From contig CAUYUJ010016307.1 in assembly GCA_963575745.1 (NCBI GenBank), forward strand, positions 6,512 through 70,511: DNA of 64,000 nt, in the 5' to 3' direction. The stretch is from Prorocentrum cordatum (taxonomy: Eukaryota; Sar; Dinophyceae; Prorocentrales; Prorocentraceae). Positions 43,741-55,109 of this stretch are shown here, in pieces (positions within the stretch are counted from its first letter, which is position 1; every line of letters starts with the position of its first letter). The notes beneath the pieces are model-generated. The model ran no database searches, was not told where the DNA came from, and was given only the letters and a program-made list of their open reading frames with translations. The translations under genes and the position numbers were made by a program.

Positions 43741-44512
43741 GTCGGCAGAACGGAGTCCCTGACCCGGCCACGAGGGGAGGGCCCCGCTGGCGGGGGGCTG
43801 CAGTAGGGGAACGAAGAATGGCATAAGCGTAAAAACTCGCAGGTCCGCGCGGAGCTCCCAGTTGCCCTGTTTATGTCATTGTTCGTCTCCCTACTGCTGA
43901 GCACCGCGTATCCGACCGCCATCCCCAGCGGCGTGGCCCGGGCTCCACTGGCCGATTTAGCCCCCCAGACGGGGATATAGGCCGTCCCCTTCCAGTTTCG
44001 AGGAGTGTATCCCCATCTGGGGGGATGATTTGGTGGGGGTCTCGGAGGGGATGAGGATTGGGATGGGCGTCGGTTAAACGATACTGAACTGCAGCAGGGC
44101 CAGCGTTGGTGCGCGGCGGGGTTTTTTCCACATCCACCGCCTGGGAACCGACGCCCTGGTCCCCCAGCAAGCGGTGGATATGGATACATGTTGGCCCCCG
44201 GGGGGCCCACCTCGGAGTTGGGGGCCGCAGCAGCGGGAGGGCCCTCGGCGGCTGCGCCGGCGGCCGGGCGCGTGCACGGGGGCCGCAAGCGGCCGAGCAC
44301 TCGAGTAGACGAGAGCGGCAGGTTCGTGCGGCTGCGCCCGCAAAGGTTTTTGACACCGCGTCGATCGTTCCACCTGGAATCGATCGCCGCCGCGATCCTT
44401 CAATGCAGAGTTCAGTCGGGTGAAGCGGTGTGACCGTGTCCACCAGTGCTTCCGCGTCGCAGAATTCAACCTTGAACGCCTTCGCCGGCGTCGCCGGCAC
44501 GGATGCTGGCAC
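43741..44512 (-). other. Gene-like minus frame upstream of the LINE
   Basis: The 213-codon frame from 44512 includes AKAFKVEFCDAEALVDTVTP and GGTIDAVSKTFAGAA, which have balanced composition. It could be the LINE 5' ORF or unrelated host sequence. No family was recognised. Confidence 0.3.
44128..44184. repeat. Hairpin with CATCCACCGC arms
   Basis: CATCCACCGCCTGGG and CCCAGCAAGCGGTGGATATG pair over about 15 bp around a short loop. The arm end GTGGATATGGATA resembles the G1/G2 hairpins. Confidence 0.6.
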
Positions 44513-44515
44513 CCC

Positions 44516-45115
44516 ACGAGGTCCTCAAGGGGGGACGTGGGGCTCGAGCCAGAATGGTTACGGAGAGGGGGGGAGGAGAAGGAGGAGGAGGAGGAGGAGG
44601 AGGAGAAGGAGGAGGAGGAGGAGGAGGAGGAGAGGGAGGAGGAGGAGCAGGAGGAGGAGGCGGAGGAGCAGGAGGAGGAGGGACGGGTACGGATGCTCGC
44701 ACCCCACGATGGGACGTACAGAAACATACTGATACTATATGTTATCCTTGGGGGAAAATTGTACAACATCGTTTCCCGAGCGGTGTGGCCAGAAAGCGCC
44801 TGCCACGACGCGTGTACTATAAGGCTTCTCGGTGCGCGCGTCGCCCCTGGGAGGGCGACGCACATGTAGTATTAGTATGTTCGGGTGACGCCGACACGAG
44901 GTCCCCAAGGGGGGACTTGGGGCTCGAGCCCACATGACTACTGAGAGGGAGGGGGGAGGAGGAGGAGGGGGAGGAGGAGGAGGAGGAGGAGGAGGAGGAG
45001 GAGGAGGAGGAGGAGGAGGAGGACGAGGAGGAGGAGGACGAGGAGGACGAGGAGGACGAGGAGGACGAGGAGGAGGAGAAGGACGAGGAGGAGGAGGACC
45101 AGCACCAGCAGGAGT
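44516..45115. repeat. Duplicated GAGGTCC...GGGGCTCGAGCC segment, each copy followed by (GGA)n
   Basis: ACGAGGTCCTCAAGGGGGGA followed by CGTGGGGCTCGAGCC (44516-44555) recurs at 44892-44932 with two changes. Each copy is followed by GAGAGGGRGGGRGGA and a GGA tract (44572-44685; 44945-45112). A family H element lies between them. Confidence 0.85.
44721..44882. mobile_element. Family H TIR element (single copy seen)
   Basis: The left arm GAAACATACTGATACTATAT and right arm ATGTAGTATTAGTATGTTCG are inverses with few mismatches. An inner hairpin, GTGCGCGCGTCGCCC with GGGCGACGCAC, lies near the right arm. It is 162 bp and non-coding. Confidence 0.72.
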
Positions 45116-46136
45116 AGCCTGCGCGCTCGATAACGCATAGCTGGACGAGGGGCAAGGAAGGGGGAGGGTCGGTCGGTCGGTCCGAACTTGGCATTGCGGT
45201 TGCTTGCGCGCCGTTCTACCGAAAGCACTCACCCTGAGAGCCGAGGGGGGCAAGCCTTTGTGGGTGCTAGGAATACACCAGCACCACCACCTTCATCCCC
45301 ATGCCCCTCCTCCAGCCTCTACTTCCTCTCCTCTTTCCTGGGAGAGGGAGGGGTGGAGGGAGGCGGTGGTGGTGCACATGTGTGGGCCCCGTAGTCTTCT
45401 TCCGACCGCCACCCTTCTGCACGAGGAGGGGCGCCCCACCCATCTGCACGAGGAGGGGCACGCGCGCAACGATGGAATGGGCAGGTGCCGCTCTCGAACC
45501 GGCAGCAGGGTGCTTCAAAAGGAAGCTGGGTAACGCAGCAGTTTTATCTCGTCGCCTCAGAAACAGAGGCAAGCAGACACTTGGCGACTGACCTGAGTGT
45601 TTGTTCCACCGACAGTAGGCGCAGCTGCTTACACGGAATGCTCAGGAGGCTTGAGGACCCGACAGGCAGGCGCCAACCCGAGTATGTGGAGAGGGAAGAA
45701 GAAGCAGGAGCACAAACGGAAAGCAGAGTGGAGCACTCGTGCAACAGCACTGATCGGGAGCGGCCAAGAGGGGGGTGTCCAAGAGGGGGGGTGCAAATCA
45801 TGACCGGCGGCATGTGCGTGGCACAGCGGGGGGGCCAGGGACGTAATGAAGTAAGAAGAGGCGCCATGAAATCTGGGGAAATATCAAGGCCCACGCCATG
45901 ATATCCACCCCCCCTAGTCATCACCCCCCTCTTTGCCGCCCCCGAGCTGAGAGTGGTGGAGGAACCAAGCGAAGGCCCGAACTCTAAGGGCGAGTCGCCA
46001 AGAGGCAGCTACAGCGCAAGCAGCCCCGAAGGCAAGGCAGGCGGGCGCACGAAAGCCAACGGCCAAAGGGAGGGGGCTGGCACCGCCTGGAATTGGGGGC
46101 GAGAGTCAAGCCCTGCACCGAGCAGTCAAGACTTCA
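45116..46136. other. Unassigned unique stretch
   Basis: A short tandem CTGCACGAGGAGGGGC pair lies at about 45418-45460. No gene is supported. A GGTTCGAG-type box on the minus strand near 45500 was considered as a tRNA and rejected. Confidence 0.4.
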
Positions 46137-46292
46137 GTCGGGCGTGTCCCCCTACAGGGGAATTGTCGACGAAAGATGAGAAATACCCAAAACATATTCC
46201 AAAAGAATGACCAAAAAGATATTCAAAAAGTAGTCCCCAGACTATGTTTTGACCATGTTTGAATATTCCCCCCGTAGAGGGACAGGCCCGAC
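46137..46292 (+). mobile_element. Family B TIR element, copy B3
   Basis: It begins GTCGGGCGTGTCCCCCTACA and ends CCCGTAGAGGGACAGGCCCGAC. GTCAAGAC occurs just outside both ends (46125-46132 and 46297-46304), a possible but offset target duplication. Confidence 0.88.
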
Positions 46293-46586
46293 TCAAGTCA
46301 AGACACAACTGCGCAGGGCAGCTGAGAAAAGTCGGGCCCGGGAAGAGGAGGCAGGGGGAGGGAGAAGGGGCAGGATGCCGTGGTGAGATGCCGGGCGCGA
46401 GCAGGGGCTGGGCGCGCGCGCGCGCGCGACGCGGGCATGGTGCATGGTCTGGTGGCGTGCTCAGCGACGGGACTCCTCGCACCCGCAGCATGCAGGAAGC
46501 AAAACAGGCCGCGAAGAGGCAGAAGGGCGGAGCCTGGCCCAGCAGGGGCCGGGGAGGGGGGAGGGGCCGGGAAGAGCAACGGTTGG

Positions 46587-46923
46587 GTCGGGCGTGTCCC
46601 CCTGCAGGCGGATTTTGGGCGCCGAGTGAAGAGTCATCAAAAGTGTTCAAGAATAGTCACACAAAAAAAAGCAGTGGAGGCCCGACCACAAGAAACCTTC
46701 CTCAAGAAACCCAACCCCGAGGCTCCAGGACGTCCATGGATTGTTGGTGTGGGAACGTCACGCCTTCCATGGCAAAACCACCGGAACCCAAGAAACCCAG
46801 GCCACCCTCTAGACAGGCAGGGTGTTTCTTGGCATGGGTCCCCACTGTAATCAAAAGATCGTCCGCAGACTATGTTCTGACTATTTTTGTCAGCCCTTCC
46901 TCCTGTAGAGGGACATGCCCGAC
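46587..46923 (+). mobile_element. Family B TIR element, copy B4, interrupted by A5
   Basis: It begins GTCGGGCGTGTCCCCCTGCA and ends CTGTAGAGGGACATGCCCGAC. The two halves (46587-46671 and 46848-46923) together make about 161 bp, the normal length of the family. The middle is replaced by a complete family A element. Confidence 0.88.
46672..46847 (+). mobile_element. Family A TIR element, copy A5, nested in B4
   Basis: It starts CAGTGGAGGCCCGACC and ends GGGTCCCCACTG. This is a full 176-bp copy inserted in the AT-rich middle of a family B element, which shows that family A moved after this B copy was in place. AAAAG precedes it and CAAAAG lies 5 bp after it, so no clean duplication is seen. Confidence 0.9.
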
Positions 46924-47101
46924 TCAAGAGTTCACGGCGAGCGGCGGCGGGCAGCACGGCGCAGCGGCGGCGAGGCGCGCGCGACGGCGAGGCGCTCGAC
47001 GGCCTCCCGCGGCTCGCGCGAGGGAAAGGGGGGGGCCTCCGGGGTGCCGAGCCGCCGACGCACGGGCCGCGCAGGAGCCTCGCCCCACGGCCTGAACTCA
47101 G

Positions 47102-47265
47102 GTCGGGCATGCCCTCCTACAGGGGGATTCCGGACGAAAGATTGAACGTAGTCCATAAGATAGATGCAAAGATGGCCAAACACAGTAAAACGACATCGCC
47201 CCCCAAACTGATGTTTGTCTCTGACCGTGTCTGCACACGCCTCCTGCAGATGGGGCAGGCCCGAC
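47102..47265 (+). mobile_element. Family B TIR element, copy B5
   Basis: It begins GTCGGGCATGCCCTCCTACA and ends CTGCAGATGGGGCAGGCCCGAC. The inverse symmetry extends outward by CTCAG/CTGAG (47097-47101 and 47266-47270). CAG directly before GTCGGG resembles an exon/donor junction. Confidence 0.87.
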
Positions 47266-47805
47266 CTGAGCCCAGACGCGCATGCTGTACTCTTCCTTCT
47301 CCCCGACTGACATCGGCCGAGGGTGTGGGTCCGGCGGCTGAGCGGCAAGCCTGGAGACCGCCAGTCGGGGATCTTCTGACCTGGGTCAATCCAAGACCCG
47401 GGTCAGCAGGAAACCGAAAAACTGCAATGCAGGAAAAAAAACTGCAACGCAGGTCTTCGCAAAACCCGGGTCAGCCACTATGCGCGGCCGCCTCGCGGCC
47501 ACGAGCGGCTCGCTAACCCGGGTCAGCCAGAGAGGGACTTCGCAGGATCCTGCAGGATCCGTTTGCACTGACCCCCGTCTCTGAGGCCCCGACTGGAGAC
47601 CGCCAGCGCATCTCCGGAGCTCCCGGTGCCGCGCCCACTCGTGCGACGGGGCAGCGCCCGAGGCTCCGCGGCCAATGGCCGGCCCCTCCCGGCCGGGGCG
47701 CCGCCTGCCTGTGCTCCCCTCCTCTCTCCCAGTGCGAGGAGCGGGGCGGGCGCCCCGCGCGGGCGGCGGCGGGGCGCCGCGGGGTCTGCGCCGCCCCCGC
47801 CCCCA
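47266..47805. other. Unassigned stretch with ACCCGGGTCAGC units
   Basis: ACCCGGGTCAGC occurs at about 47395, 47465 and 47517, and ACTGCAAYGCAGG twice at 47420-47453. No gene is supported. Confidence 0.5.
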
Positions 47806-47891
47806 CACCACACGCACACACAAACATACACACACAAACACAAACACACACACACACACAAACATACACACACACACACAAACACAAACAA

Positions 47892-47922
<31 letters not shown>

Positions 47923-48109
47923 CACACACAAACACACATACACAAAAAGACAGCACAAACGCAAACACGAGCAGTTCCTGCGACGGCGGGGAGGCAGAGC
48001 GACTGCGCTGGTGGAAGGGGGCAAACGTTGGACGAACGTATGACAGATGCGAAGAAGCCGCGATGCACAAGGGGGGAGAGGAGGCACTCGGCGACGGCGG
48101 GGTGCGGGA

Positions 48110-48142
<33 letters not shown>
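47806..48142. repeat. (AC)n tracts
   Basis: ACAC/ACAA/ACAT repeats at 47806-47946 and a pure (AC)n run at 48112-48142 are separated by unique sequence. Confidence 0.95.
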
Positions 48143-48144
<2 letters not shown>

Positions 48145-48530
48145 GCACAGCAGGTGCGCACGGCGGGGGGGGCGGCTGTCTCGAGACGACGGCCTGGTGC
48201 CGCGATTGCTCGAGCACTGGAAAACAGAGTTGGTCGTCGCAACTCTCGGTTCGACGCGTCCTGCAATCGATCGAAGGGGCATACGATGCATTACATCCCT
48301 GCGCTGTCTTCGCGGGGCCTGCAAGCGCAGAGCAATGGAAAGCACACGTGCGTGCGGATCGGTGGTGTTTTGGCAGTTCCTTCTCTCGTGCCGTTCCTCG
48401 TTTCTGCTGCAGCCCCAGGACAGGAGTCAATCAAGTCTGTCGCTTCTCGCTCCGACTGCCCACTGTGACCACCACACCACGCAGCTGCCAAGAGAGCATC
48501 CGAGAACCCGCAAAACGTTTACAAAGCTTC
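48143..48530. other. Unassigned unique stretch
   Basis: No repeat of note. Frames of up to 165 codons show no recognisable domain. Confidence 0.4.
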
Positions 48531-49095
48531 CGAGGGGGCCCCAAGGGGTTCCCACGATGACCCAGTATGTCCCACAAGAGTCCAGAGAAGCACAGCAACA
48601 TGGTCCAAGAGAGCTCCAAGACCACTCAAAACGTCCCCAGGAGGGTCCCAAGGGTACCCCCAGACTGCCGAAATCCAGCAAAGATTGGAGGAACAACTCA
48701 TTCAATGTTTGCATGTTTGGAACTCCCGACTTTCCGCTGAACATGGCTCCATTAAAGCCTCGGAGAGCCCCAAGAGCCTCCAAAAGCGCTTCGAGAGAGG
48801 CCCAGCAGGACCCTCAATGGCCTGGGATTGTCCCAGGATGGCCCCACCGGGACTCCAGAATCAGAGGAAATTCTGATGAGCCAAAAAGATCCCAGGAGAG
48901 CCCCAAAGAAGGCGTCAGAAGCTCCCGACCGCCCAGGAAGTCCTCAAGACTTCCCAGAGCAGCTGCGAGACAGCCCAAGACGATGACAAGCGAGCCCCAG
49001 ACAGCCCAATGGGGCCCAGGGTGTGGCCCGAAGCTTGTCCCGAGAGCCAAGAAGATACCGATAGTCACCACAGGAGAGCCCGAAGAGCGACACAA
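48531..49095. repeat. Degenerate CCCAAGAGxxCC minisatellite
   Basis: Irregular units such as GGGCCCCAAGG, TCCCACAAGAG and CCCAGGAG run over more than 500 bp. It resembles the interior of family J elements, but I see no J ends here. Confidence 0.6.
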
Positions 49096-50220
49096 CTAAT
49101 CACTGGAATCGGTTCGGTGTTCGCCGATCCTTGTCCGAACCAGCCCAAAACAGTCCCTTGAGACTTCCAGCAATACCCAAACATTGGGTCCACAAGAGAA
49201 CCCTGACTTCCCGAGGGTGCCCTCAGCCCGAGAGCCCCATGAAGATCCGAATAACACTCCGCCAGAGGCACGAGGAGTCAACATCAGACGGAATCCGCAA
49301 GATCAATCAAGTATTGTCTCCGGCGTCGCACTCCCACCACAACGACGCAACATGCGAGGAAGAGAACGCGGATGCATGGGGCTAATGACGAGGCACAGGA
49401 GAGAGGGGCACGGAGGAACGGATGAGGAAGGAAGGAAAAGGAGGAGCAGCAGCGGCAGCAACGATGAAGAGGAAGAGCAACAAGAGGAGGACGCGTGTTC
49501 TGAGCACACTCGGGAGGGAGAGCAGTTTAAGCACAACGACAGTACGAACAAGTAAGAGGGCATGGCGGAGGAAGAGGGGGAGCAGGATAAAGAGGAGGCA
49601 AAATGAGACCGCCAAAACATCCGAGGCCACAGGAGAAGGGAAAAGAATGAGGAGAGAGAAGCTGGAGGCGATCAAGACTTCCGCACTTGGAAACAAAAAG
49701 TGAAATTTGCGGCGCGTCGCTCTCTAGTCCCAGCATAGTGCATGGTGGTATGATAGCTAGATGAAGCTGGCCACGGTGTGTGCTAGGTGCGTTGGCGTAC
49801 AGGTGCGCATGGGCTGGAAAGGCGATCGGCGGTAGAACAAGTGTGTAGGTCAACAATGCGCACGCGCGAAAAGGATTGCAAAATGAGATGTGCACGCGCT
49901 AGCGCACGTCCGGCAGCATGTCTCAAGCCACGCCCGCCAGGGAGAGGCGAGGCGAGGAGCGCGATGGGCTCTGGCTGTAAAGCGCGCCCAGCTCTGACAA
50001 CAGCAAACCCGGAGGTTCGCGGCATCCGAAAGTTAGAAGAGCGGCGAGGGCCGAGAGTAGTACAGTGGTTCATAACACTCGCCGACCCGACGGGCAAAAG
50101 ATGTTCTAGACGTGGCTAGCATGGGAAAGGAGATGGCCATCGCATTCGCAGGGCGATGGGTCTCTCTCTCTCTCTCTATCGTGTTTTCGGGTGTACTACG
50201 AGCGTCAAATACGACGCAAG
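49096..50220. other. Unassigned stretch, lower GC
   Basis: A purine-rich patch lies at 49390-49480. A D-arm-like motif near 50060 was considered as a tRNA and rejected. Frames of up to 123 codons have no recognisable domain. Confidence 0.4.
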
Positions 50221-50223
50221 ACT

Positions 50224-50352
50224 GGGATGATGATGCTGATGATAATGATGAGTTCGATTATGATGATGCTGATGCTGATGCTGATGCTGATGCTCATGCT
50301 GATGCTGATGCTGATGCTGATGCTGATGATGCTGATGATGGTGAGGATGGTG

Positions 50353-50410
<58 letters not shown>

Positions 50411-50497
50411 CGGCGATGCTGTCGATGCTGCTGATGCTGATGCTGATGGTGATGGTGATGGTGATGCTGCTGATAATGACGACCAGTATGAGTCCGG

Positions 50498-50580
<83 letters not shown>

Positions 50581-50650
50581 GTGATGGTGAGGGTGATGGT
50601 GAGGGTGATGGTGATGGTGATGGTGATGATGGTGATGGTGATGGTGATGG

Positions 50651-50723
<73 letters not shown>

Positions 50724-50724
50724 T
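50224..50724. repeat. (GAT)n array, about 500 bp
   Basis: GAT/GCT/GGT triplets, pure over long runs (50358-50410, 50505-50580, 50655-50722). Frames give poly-Asp, poly-Met, poly-His or poly-Ile. Confidence 0.97.
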
Positions 50725-51237
50725 GTTGCCAAAGCACCCCATAGAGGCCCATGAAAAGATGCCAAGATGCTCCCGAGAGGCCCCATAAGGGGCCCCCAAG
50801 AGGCCCCCACGGCCAGAAGAGCCCTCGAGGACGCCCCCAAAGAGGCACCAACACAGGGCTCGAAGAGAATCCTGAGAGAAACTCACGTCCTGGGAAGCCG
50901 CGGCAACTCCCGATGGTGGCCCTCTGCTCTCCGCATCGGCAACCTGGGCACGGTGGCGGGAGTGGTCGAAGGCCACTGACAAGTTAGCTCTCGGTGGCAG
51001 GGGCGCGACCAAAAATCTGACACGAGGCCCTCAAGGCAGATGCTCGCTCTGGGGCCCCAAAGCAAAACCCAGCCCAAGCTCAGGCGCGAGGCGCCTGAAG
51101 GGCACGACCCGTTCTCGTGATCCAGCATATTCAGGCGCATGGACACGTTGTAATGGCCCGGCGGCGCCTGCTCGTTCGGGAGCTCGCACGGAATCCCCTG
51201 AGCGCGCGGCGAGAGCACGGCCGGGCAGCGGAAGAGG
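50725..51237. other. CCCAAGAGG-type units, then unique sequence
   Basis: At 50750-50870 units such as GGCCCCATAAGGGGCCCCCA recur. The rest is unassigned. Confidence 0.5.
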
Positions 51238-51400
51238 AAGGAGGAGGAGGAGGGCGAGGATGAGGAGGACGAAGAGGAGGAGGAGGACAAAGGGGAAGAG
51301 GAGGAGGAGGCGGAGGAGGAGGGTGAGGATGAGGACGAGGACGAGGACGAGGAGGAGGAGGAGGAGGAGGAGGAGAGAAGGAGGAGGAGAGAAGGAGTAG
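51238..51400. repeat. (GGA)n purine tract
   Basis: GGA/GAC triplets. A second short tract lies at 51746-51795. Confidence 0.95.
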
Positions 51401-52050
51401 GACCATCGCATATTTAAGAAGGAAGGCAAGGGTTGGTCGACCCTTTGCAGCTCGAATACCTTAGGCTCCGATGGCCACAGTTACATCGCCTCACCCAGGC
51501 TCGTGATCTCACTCTCTCTCTCTCTTCCACTCTCGCCACGTCGTTGACAAGCTGGACGGTGGAGATCGGGCGGCAAAAACGGCCTGCAGACTTCATGGAG
51601 TCTTTGGGTTGGTGACCTGTCTGAAGGAGCGCCCATGCGCAGCGTGAGAACTTGCTTCGGAACTCCGTGCTGCAATCCTTCCTGAGATCTTTGAATTGGT
51701 CTCTGTGTAGTGTCCACAGGTACGGCAAACCACAAGGAAGCACTGAGGAGGAGGAGGAGAAGGAGGAGGAGGAGGAGGAAGAGGAGGAAGCACACCAGTC
51801 CTACGCGCCAATACCTCCCAGCGGCAAATCATGGTGGCGACCGACAGCACAGCTGCCCCCCTCCAGGCGGCTGGCGCCGCTGAGCCACTCCCGCCACCAC
51901 CAGGGAGAGGGCTCCCCAACTTGCTGCAAGCCGTGCCCGACCCGAGAGCGGTCGCGGCAGCGGAGCCAGACACGCCACTACAAGGACCAGGCCCGCCAGA
52001 CTGCCACGGTACCTGCGTTCCCCCAGGACATGCACTCCAGGAGTGAGGTA
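51401..52050. other. Unassigned unique stretch
   Basis: A short (CT)n run lies at 51512-51525 and a GGA tract at 51746-51795. No gene is supported. Confidence 0.4.
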
Positions 52051-52221
52051 CAGGCCCATGCCAAGAAACACCCTGCTTGCCTCCAGGATGCCCTTGGTTT
52101 CTCGGGTTTGGACGGTTCTGCTGTGGAAAGCGCGAAGTTCCCACACCGCAAATCGATGGCCGTCATGGGACCTCAGGGTTGGGCTCCTTGTGGACGGTTT
52201 CTTGTGGACTGGCCTGCGCTG
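52051..52221 (-). mobile_element. Family A TIR element, copy A6 (opposite orientation)
   Basis: On the plus strand it starts CAGGCCCATGCCAAGAAACA and ends GGCCTGCGCTG. It is the reverse complement of the other A copies, containing CAAATCGATGGCC in place of the core. TA lies on both sides. Confidence 0.85.
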
Positions 52222-53362
52222 TATGCGGTTATCCGTATCCGCGGCCTCGCGGGCCGGGCCCCTGGGCTTGTGGGCGGCTGGCGGCCTGGAATGCAGCCAG
52301 AACCGGCGATGAGCACGGAGCTTCGGGATGCCAAGGCCCCCGGAGCGGCGCGAACAGCAGGCCTGCGCGCGCAGACGTGCCGAGGATGGCCAGAGCCGAA
52401 GGCTGCAAGGCGCCCTTCCGATGAGGGCCCGTCCGCAACGACGGCGTTGACGGTCGCTCCCGAGGATCCGTTCTCCACTCGTGTCGCCTCCGAACGTCTG
52501 AAGGAGGTGCTTACACCTCAGGGGAGGCCGGCACAGTGGGGGGGGCACATCGACCTGGAAGCGGCGATGCATCGCCGATAGATTGGCGATGGGCCCCCGT
52601 TCGTGAATCCGCACGTTCTGAGGAGGTTGAGGCGATCGGGCCCCTTATCGGCGATCAGTGGGCGATTGGGGGTCGATGCGCCCCCCCTATGCCGACCCCC
52701 CCCCCCCTATCGTTGCCCCTGAACACGGGGGGGTGCCTCCTCAGGGGGAAGATGATCCTAGATTCCTGCGTTGGTGATAACAATTTCGGTCACCTTGGAA
52801 GCCAGAATATCACCACCATCGCCGAGAGCGGGATCTTCCTCCCTCGGTGGAGGCACACCGCTACATTGGTGTTGATGTCAGCCTCTAGGCCAGCGAATGT
52901 AGGCGGCGAGCCCGGGGGGGGAAGCGGGAAGGGTCGGGCCTTCTCAGAAGGCTCGGAAGCCCCCCTGGCCTTCTGAGAAGTGTTCCGAGCCTTCCCCGAG
53001 GACAGGGGCAAAAACCCCCCCGGAGGGCGCGAGGGCTTCCGAGCAGTCCCGCCGCCTTCTGGGAAGGCCTTCTCCTTCTCGCCTCCCTCCCTCGCTCGCC
53101 GCCGAAAGACGGCCGAAAGAGGGCCCCACGGCGTCGGGCGACCCACGGGAGACGCCCAGGCGAAGCTGCGCGGGAGTCCCCGAAGGGAAGGGCGCCGGGG
53201 AGGCTCCGCGCCTCGAGCAATGAGGCCCCATGGGGCTCCAAGGGAGGCCCACCGAAAGCACGGGCGAGGAGCTCTCCAGGGCGGGGGGGGCCCCGGGAGC
53301 ACTCGAGACGAGTGCCGCGCGTGTGGCGTCGCGGAGTGGCTGGTTGCCATGCTGCACCCGCC
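52222..53362. other. Unassigned stretch with ATCGGCGAT units
   Basis: At 52560-52680 GCGATGCATCGCCGAT and GGCGATCAGTGGGCGATTGG recur. The block around 52905-52990 (GCCCGGGGGGG, GGCCTTCTCAGAAGGC) is partly repeated at 53785-53860. The right edge (53321-53361) is the left half of a 40-bp duplication around A7. No gene is supported. Confidence 0.5.
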
Positions 53363-53541
53363 ACGGTGGAGGCCCGTCCACGAGGGACCTGCCCGAAGAA
53401 GCCCAACCCTGAGGCCCCAGGACGTCCATCGGTTGTTGGCGTGGGAACGTCACGCTTTCTCCATAGCCAAGCCATCGAATTCCAAGAAACCCCGGGCACC
53501 CTGGAGGCAAGCAGGGTGTGTCCTAGTATGGGCCTCCACTG
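53363..53541 (+). mobile_element. Family A TIR element, copy A7, between 40-bp direct repeats
   Basis: It starts ACGGTGGAGGCCCGTCCAC and ends GGGCCTCCACTG. The 40 bp before it and the 40 bp after it end in the same phrase, CTGGTTRCCATGCTGCACCC. The direct repeat is imperfect (about 8 differences by eye). It could be an old long target duplication or a pre-existing tandem repeat. Confidence 0.85.
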
Positions 53542-53581
53542 TATGTCGTCATGGTGCGACTGGTTACCATGCTGCACCCGC

Positions 53582-55109
53582 TGTTTACGTTGTCCCCCTT
53601 TTCTCTGTTCTCCACATGAAAGAATCGGATCGCACCACACCGTAACCGTACATGATGTTGTTCTACAGTATTGCGCCAGACCAGATCTGGCTGAACAGCA
53701 TGATCCGCCCAGGACAGAATAGAGAACTCGTGAACAGACCAGACAAAAGCTGGACACACTAGACAATAGCCAGGACCGAACTAGGCGGCGCGCCCGGGGG
53801 GGAGTGAGAGGGGGTAGGCCTTCTCGAAGGCGGCGGGACTTCGCAGAAACCCTCGCGCCTTCTGAACAGTTGTCTGCGCATTTGGGGAAGGTTTAGAGAA
53901 CTGATCAATCAAAAGGCCAGGGGAAGGCCAGAGGCCTTCAGAGCCGTCTGAGAAGGCCTGCCCACTCCCACATCCCTCTAGACGCGCCGCCGACAACCAG
54001 ACCAGACCCAAACAGGCCATGGCATACGAAAACCGCATACCCAGACCGAACAGAGCGGGCCCCACAGAGGAGGCGGAGGAGGACAAGCGGAACGTGTAGG
54101 CGACAAGCTCTTCACGTAGATCTCCTTCTCCCCGCCTGCCCCCTCCAGTCCTCCGTTCCCCTCCCGCTGCGCACGCCCTCGGACCTCTTGCTGCTCCTGC
54201 TCCTCCTGCTCCTACAAGGCTGAAGCAGACCAGGGTAAACAGCAGGATGCCGCACCTTCTCATACCAGATCCTACGGGACCAGACCACACCACGCAGGAG
54301 CCTGCCTGAGCGAGCAGTACTGCGCAGGACGTGTCCAGGCCGCAGGAGCAGAGAAGCGATCTGGCCACCGCGCCCGCAGTCCGCAGTGCTTCCCCCGTCG
54401 CGAGGCGGCGTCGTGGAGGAGGAGGTGCACTCCCTCGCTGGAGGCTGCAGCAACTCCCAGCGATCCACAGCAGACTGTCGCGCGGGAGCAAGCCAGCCCG
54501 GACCAGATCTGGCTGAGTCCCACGCTGAGAGGAGAGGACGTTAAGGATAGCGGATGCAGGAGTGGAAGAGTGGGGATGTAGACCCTGAGGGCGGAAAAGG
54601 AAAGGTCGACGAATGGTGCAAAAACTGGGAGAGGAAAGGAGATGAGGAGAAGGAGCCACATACGCAGCAACATTTCTCTAGATTGGAGATTGGATACGTC
54701 CGAATGGCCGCAGTTGACTCGGATATGACATCGTGTCAAACGAGGCCAGCAACATCAATATGGCACACGCAACCTGGCCACACGACGTGAGGCCGGTGTA
54801 CATTACATAGACCGCGTCTAAGACAGAGGGAGAGAGAGAGAGAGAGGCAGACTGGTCCCTGGATGGGCTGGTGGAACATGCAAACAGTTTACACCATCCT
54901 GCACTCGGTTTGGGCATGTGTTTGCTTGGAACCTGGCAGTCGCCTATTCGCAACCGCGAACACCCGCAGAAACCCACCAGAACCAACCGCACCGAATTGC
55001 ACGGAACATGGCGATTGCCCACTTCCAGGCAGCAACATCATGGAGGATCCCACAGATGAGTTGCATAGGGAGTGCCAGCATGGGCCCCAAGCCATGCGTT
55101 ATTGCACCG
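53582..55109. other. Unassigned stretch
   Basis: ACCAGATCTGGCTGA occurs at about 53681 and 54501. A (GA)n run lies at 54827-54848. Frames of up to 292 codons have no recognisable domain. Confidence 0.4.

Noticed and set aside
45470-45560. tRNA on the minus strand near GGTTCGAG
   Set aside because: The T-arm has a mismatch at its closing pair, position 33 of the would-be anticodon loop is C, and no matching acceptor strand was found.
50035-50110. tRNA-Asp-like D arm (TAGTACAGTGGTT)
   Set aside because: There is no T-arm or complementary acceptor stem at the right distance.
50112-50744. Asp-rich or His-rich protein over the GAT array
   Set aside because: All frames of a (GAT)n array are open. 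Asp, Met, His and Ile runs appear together.
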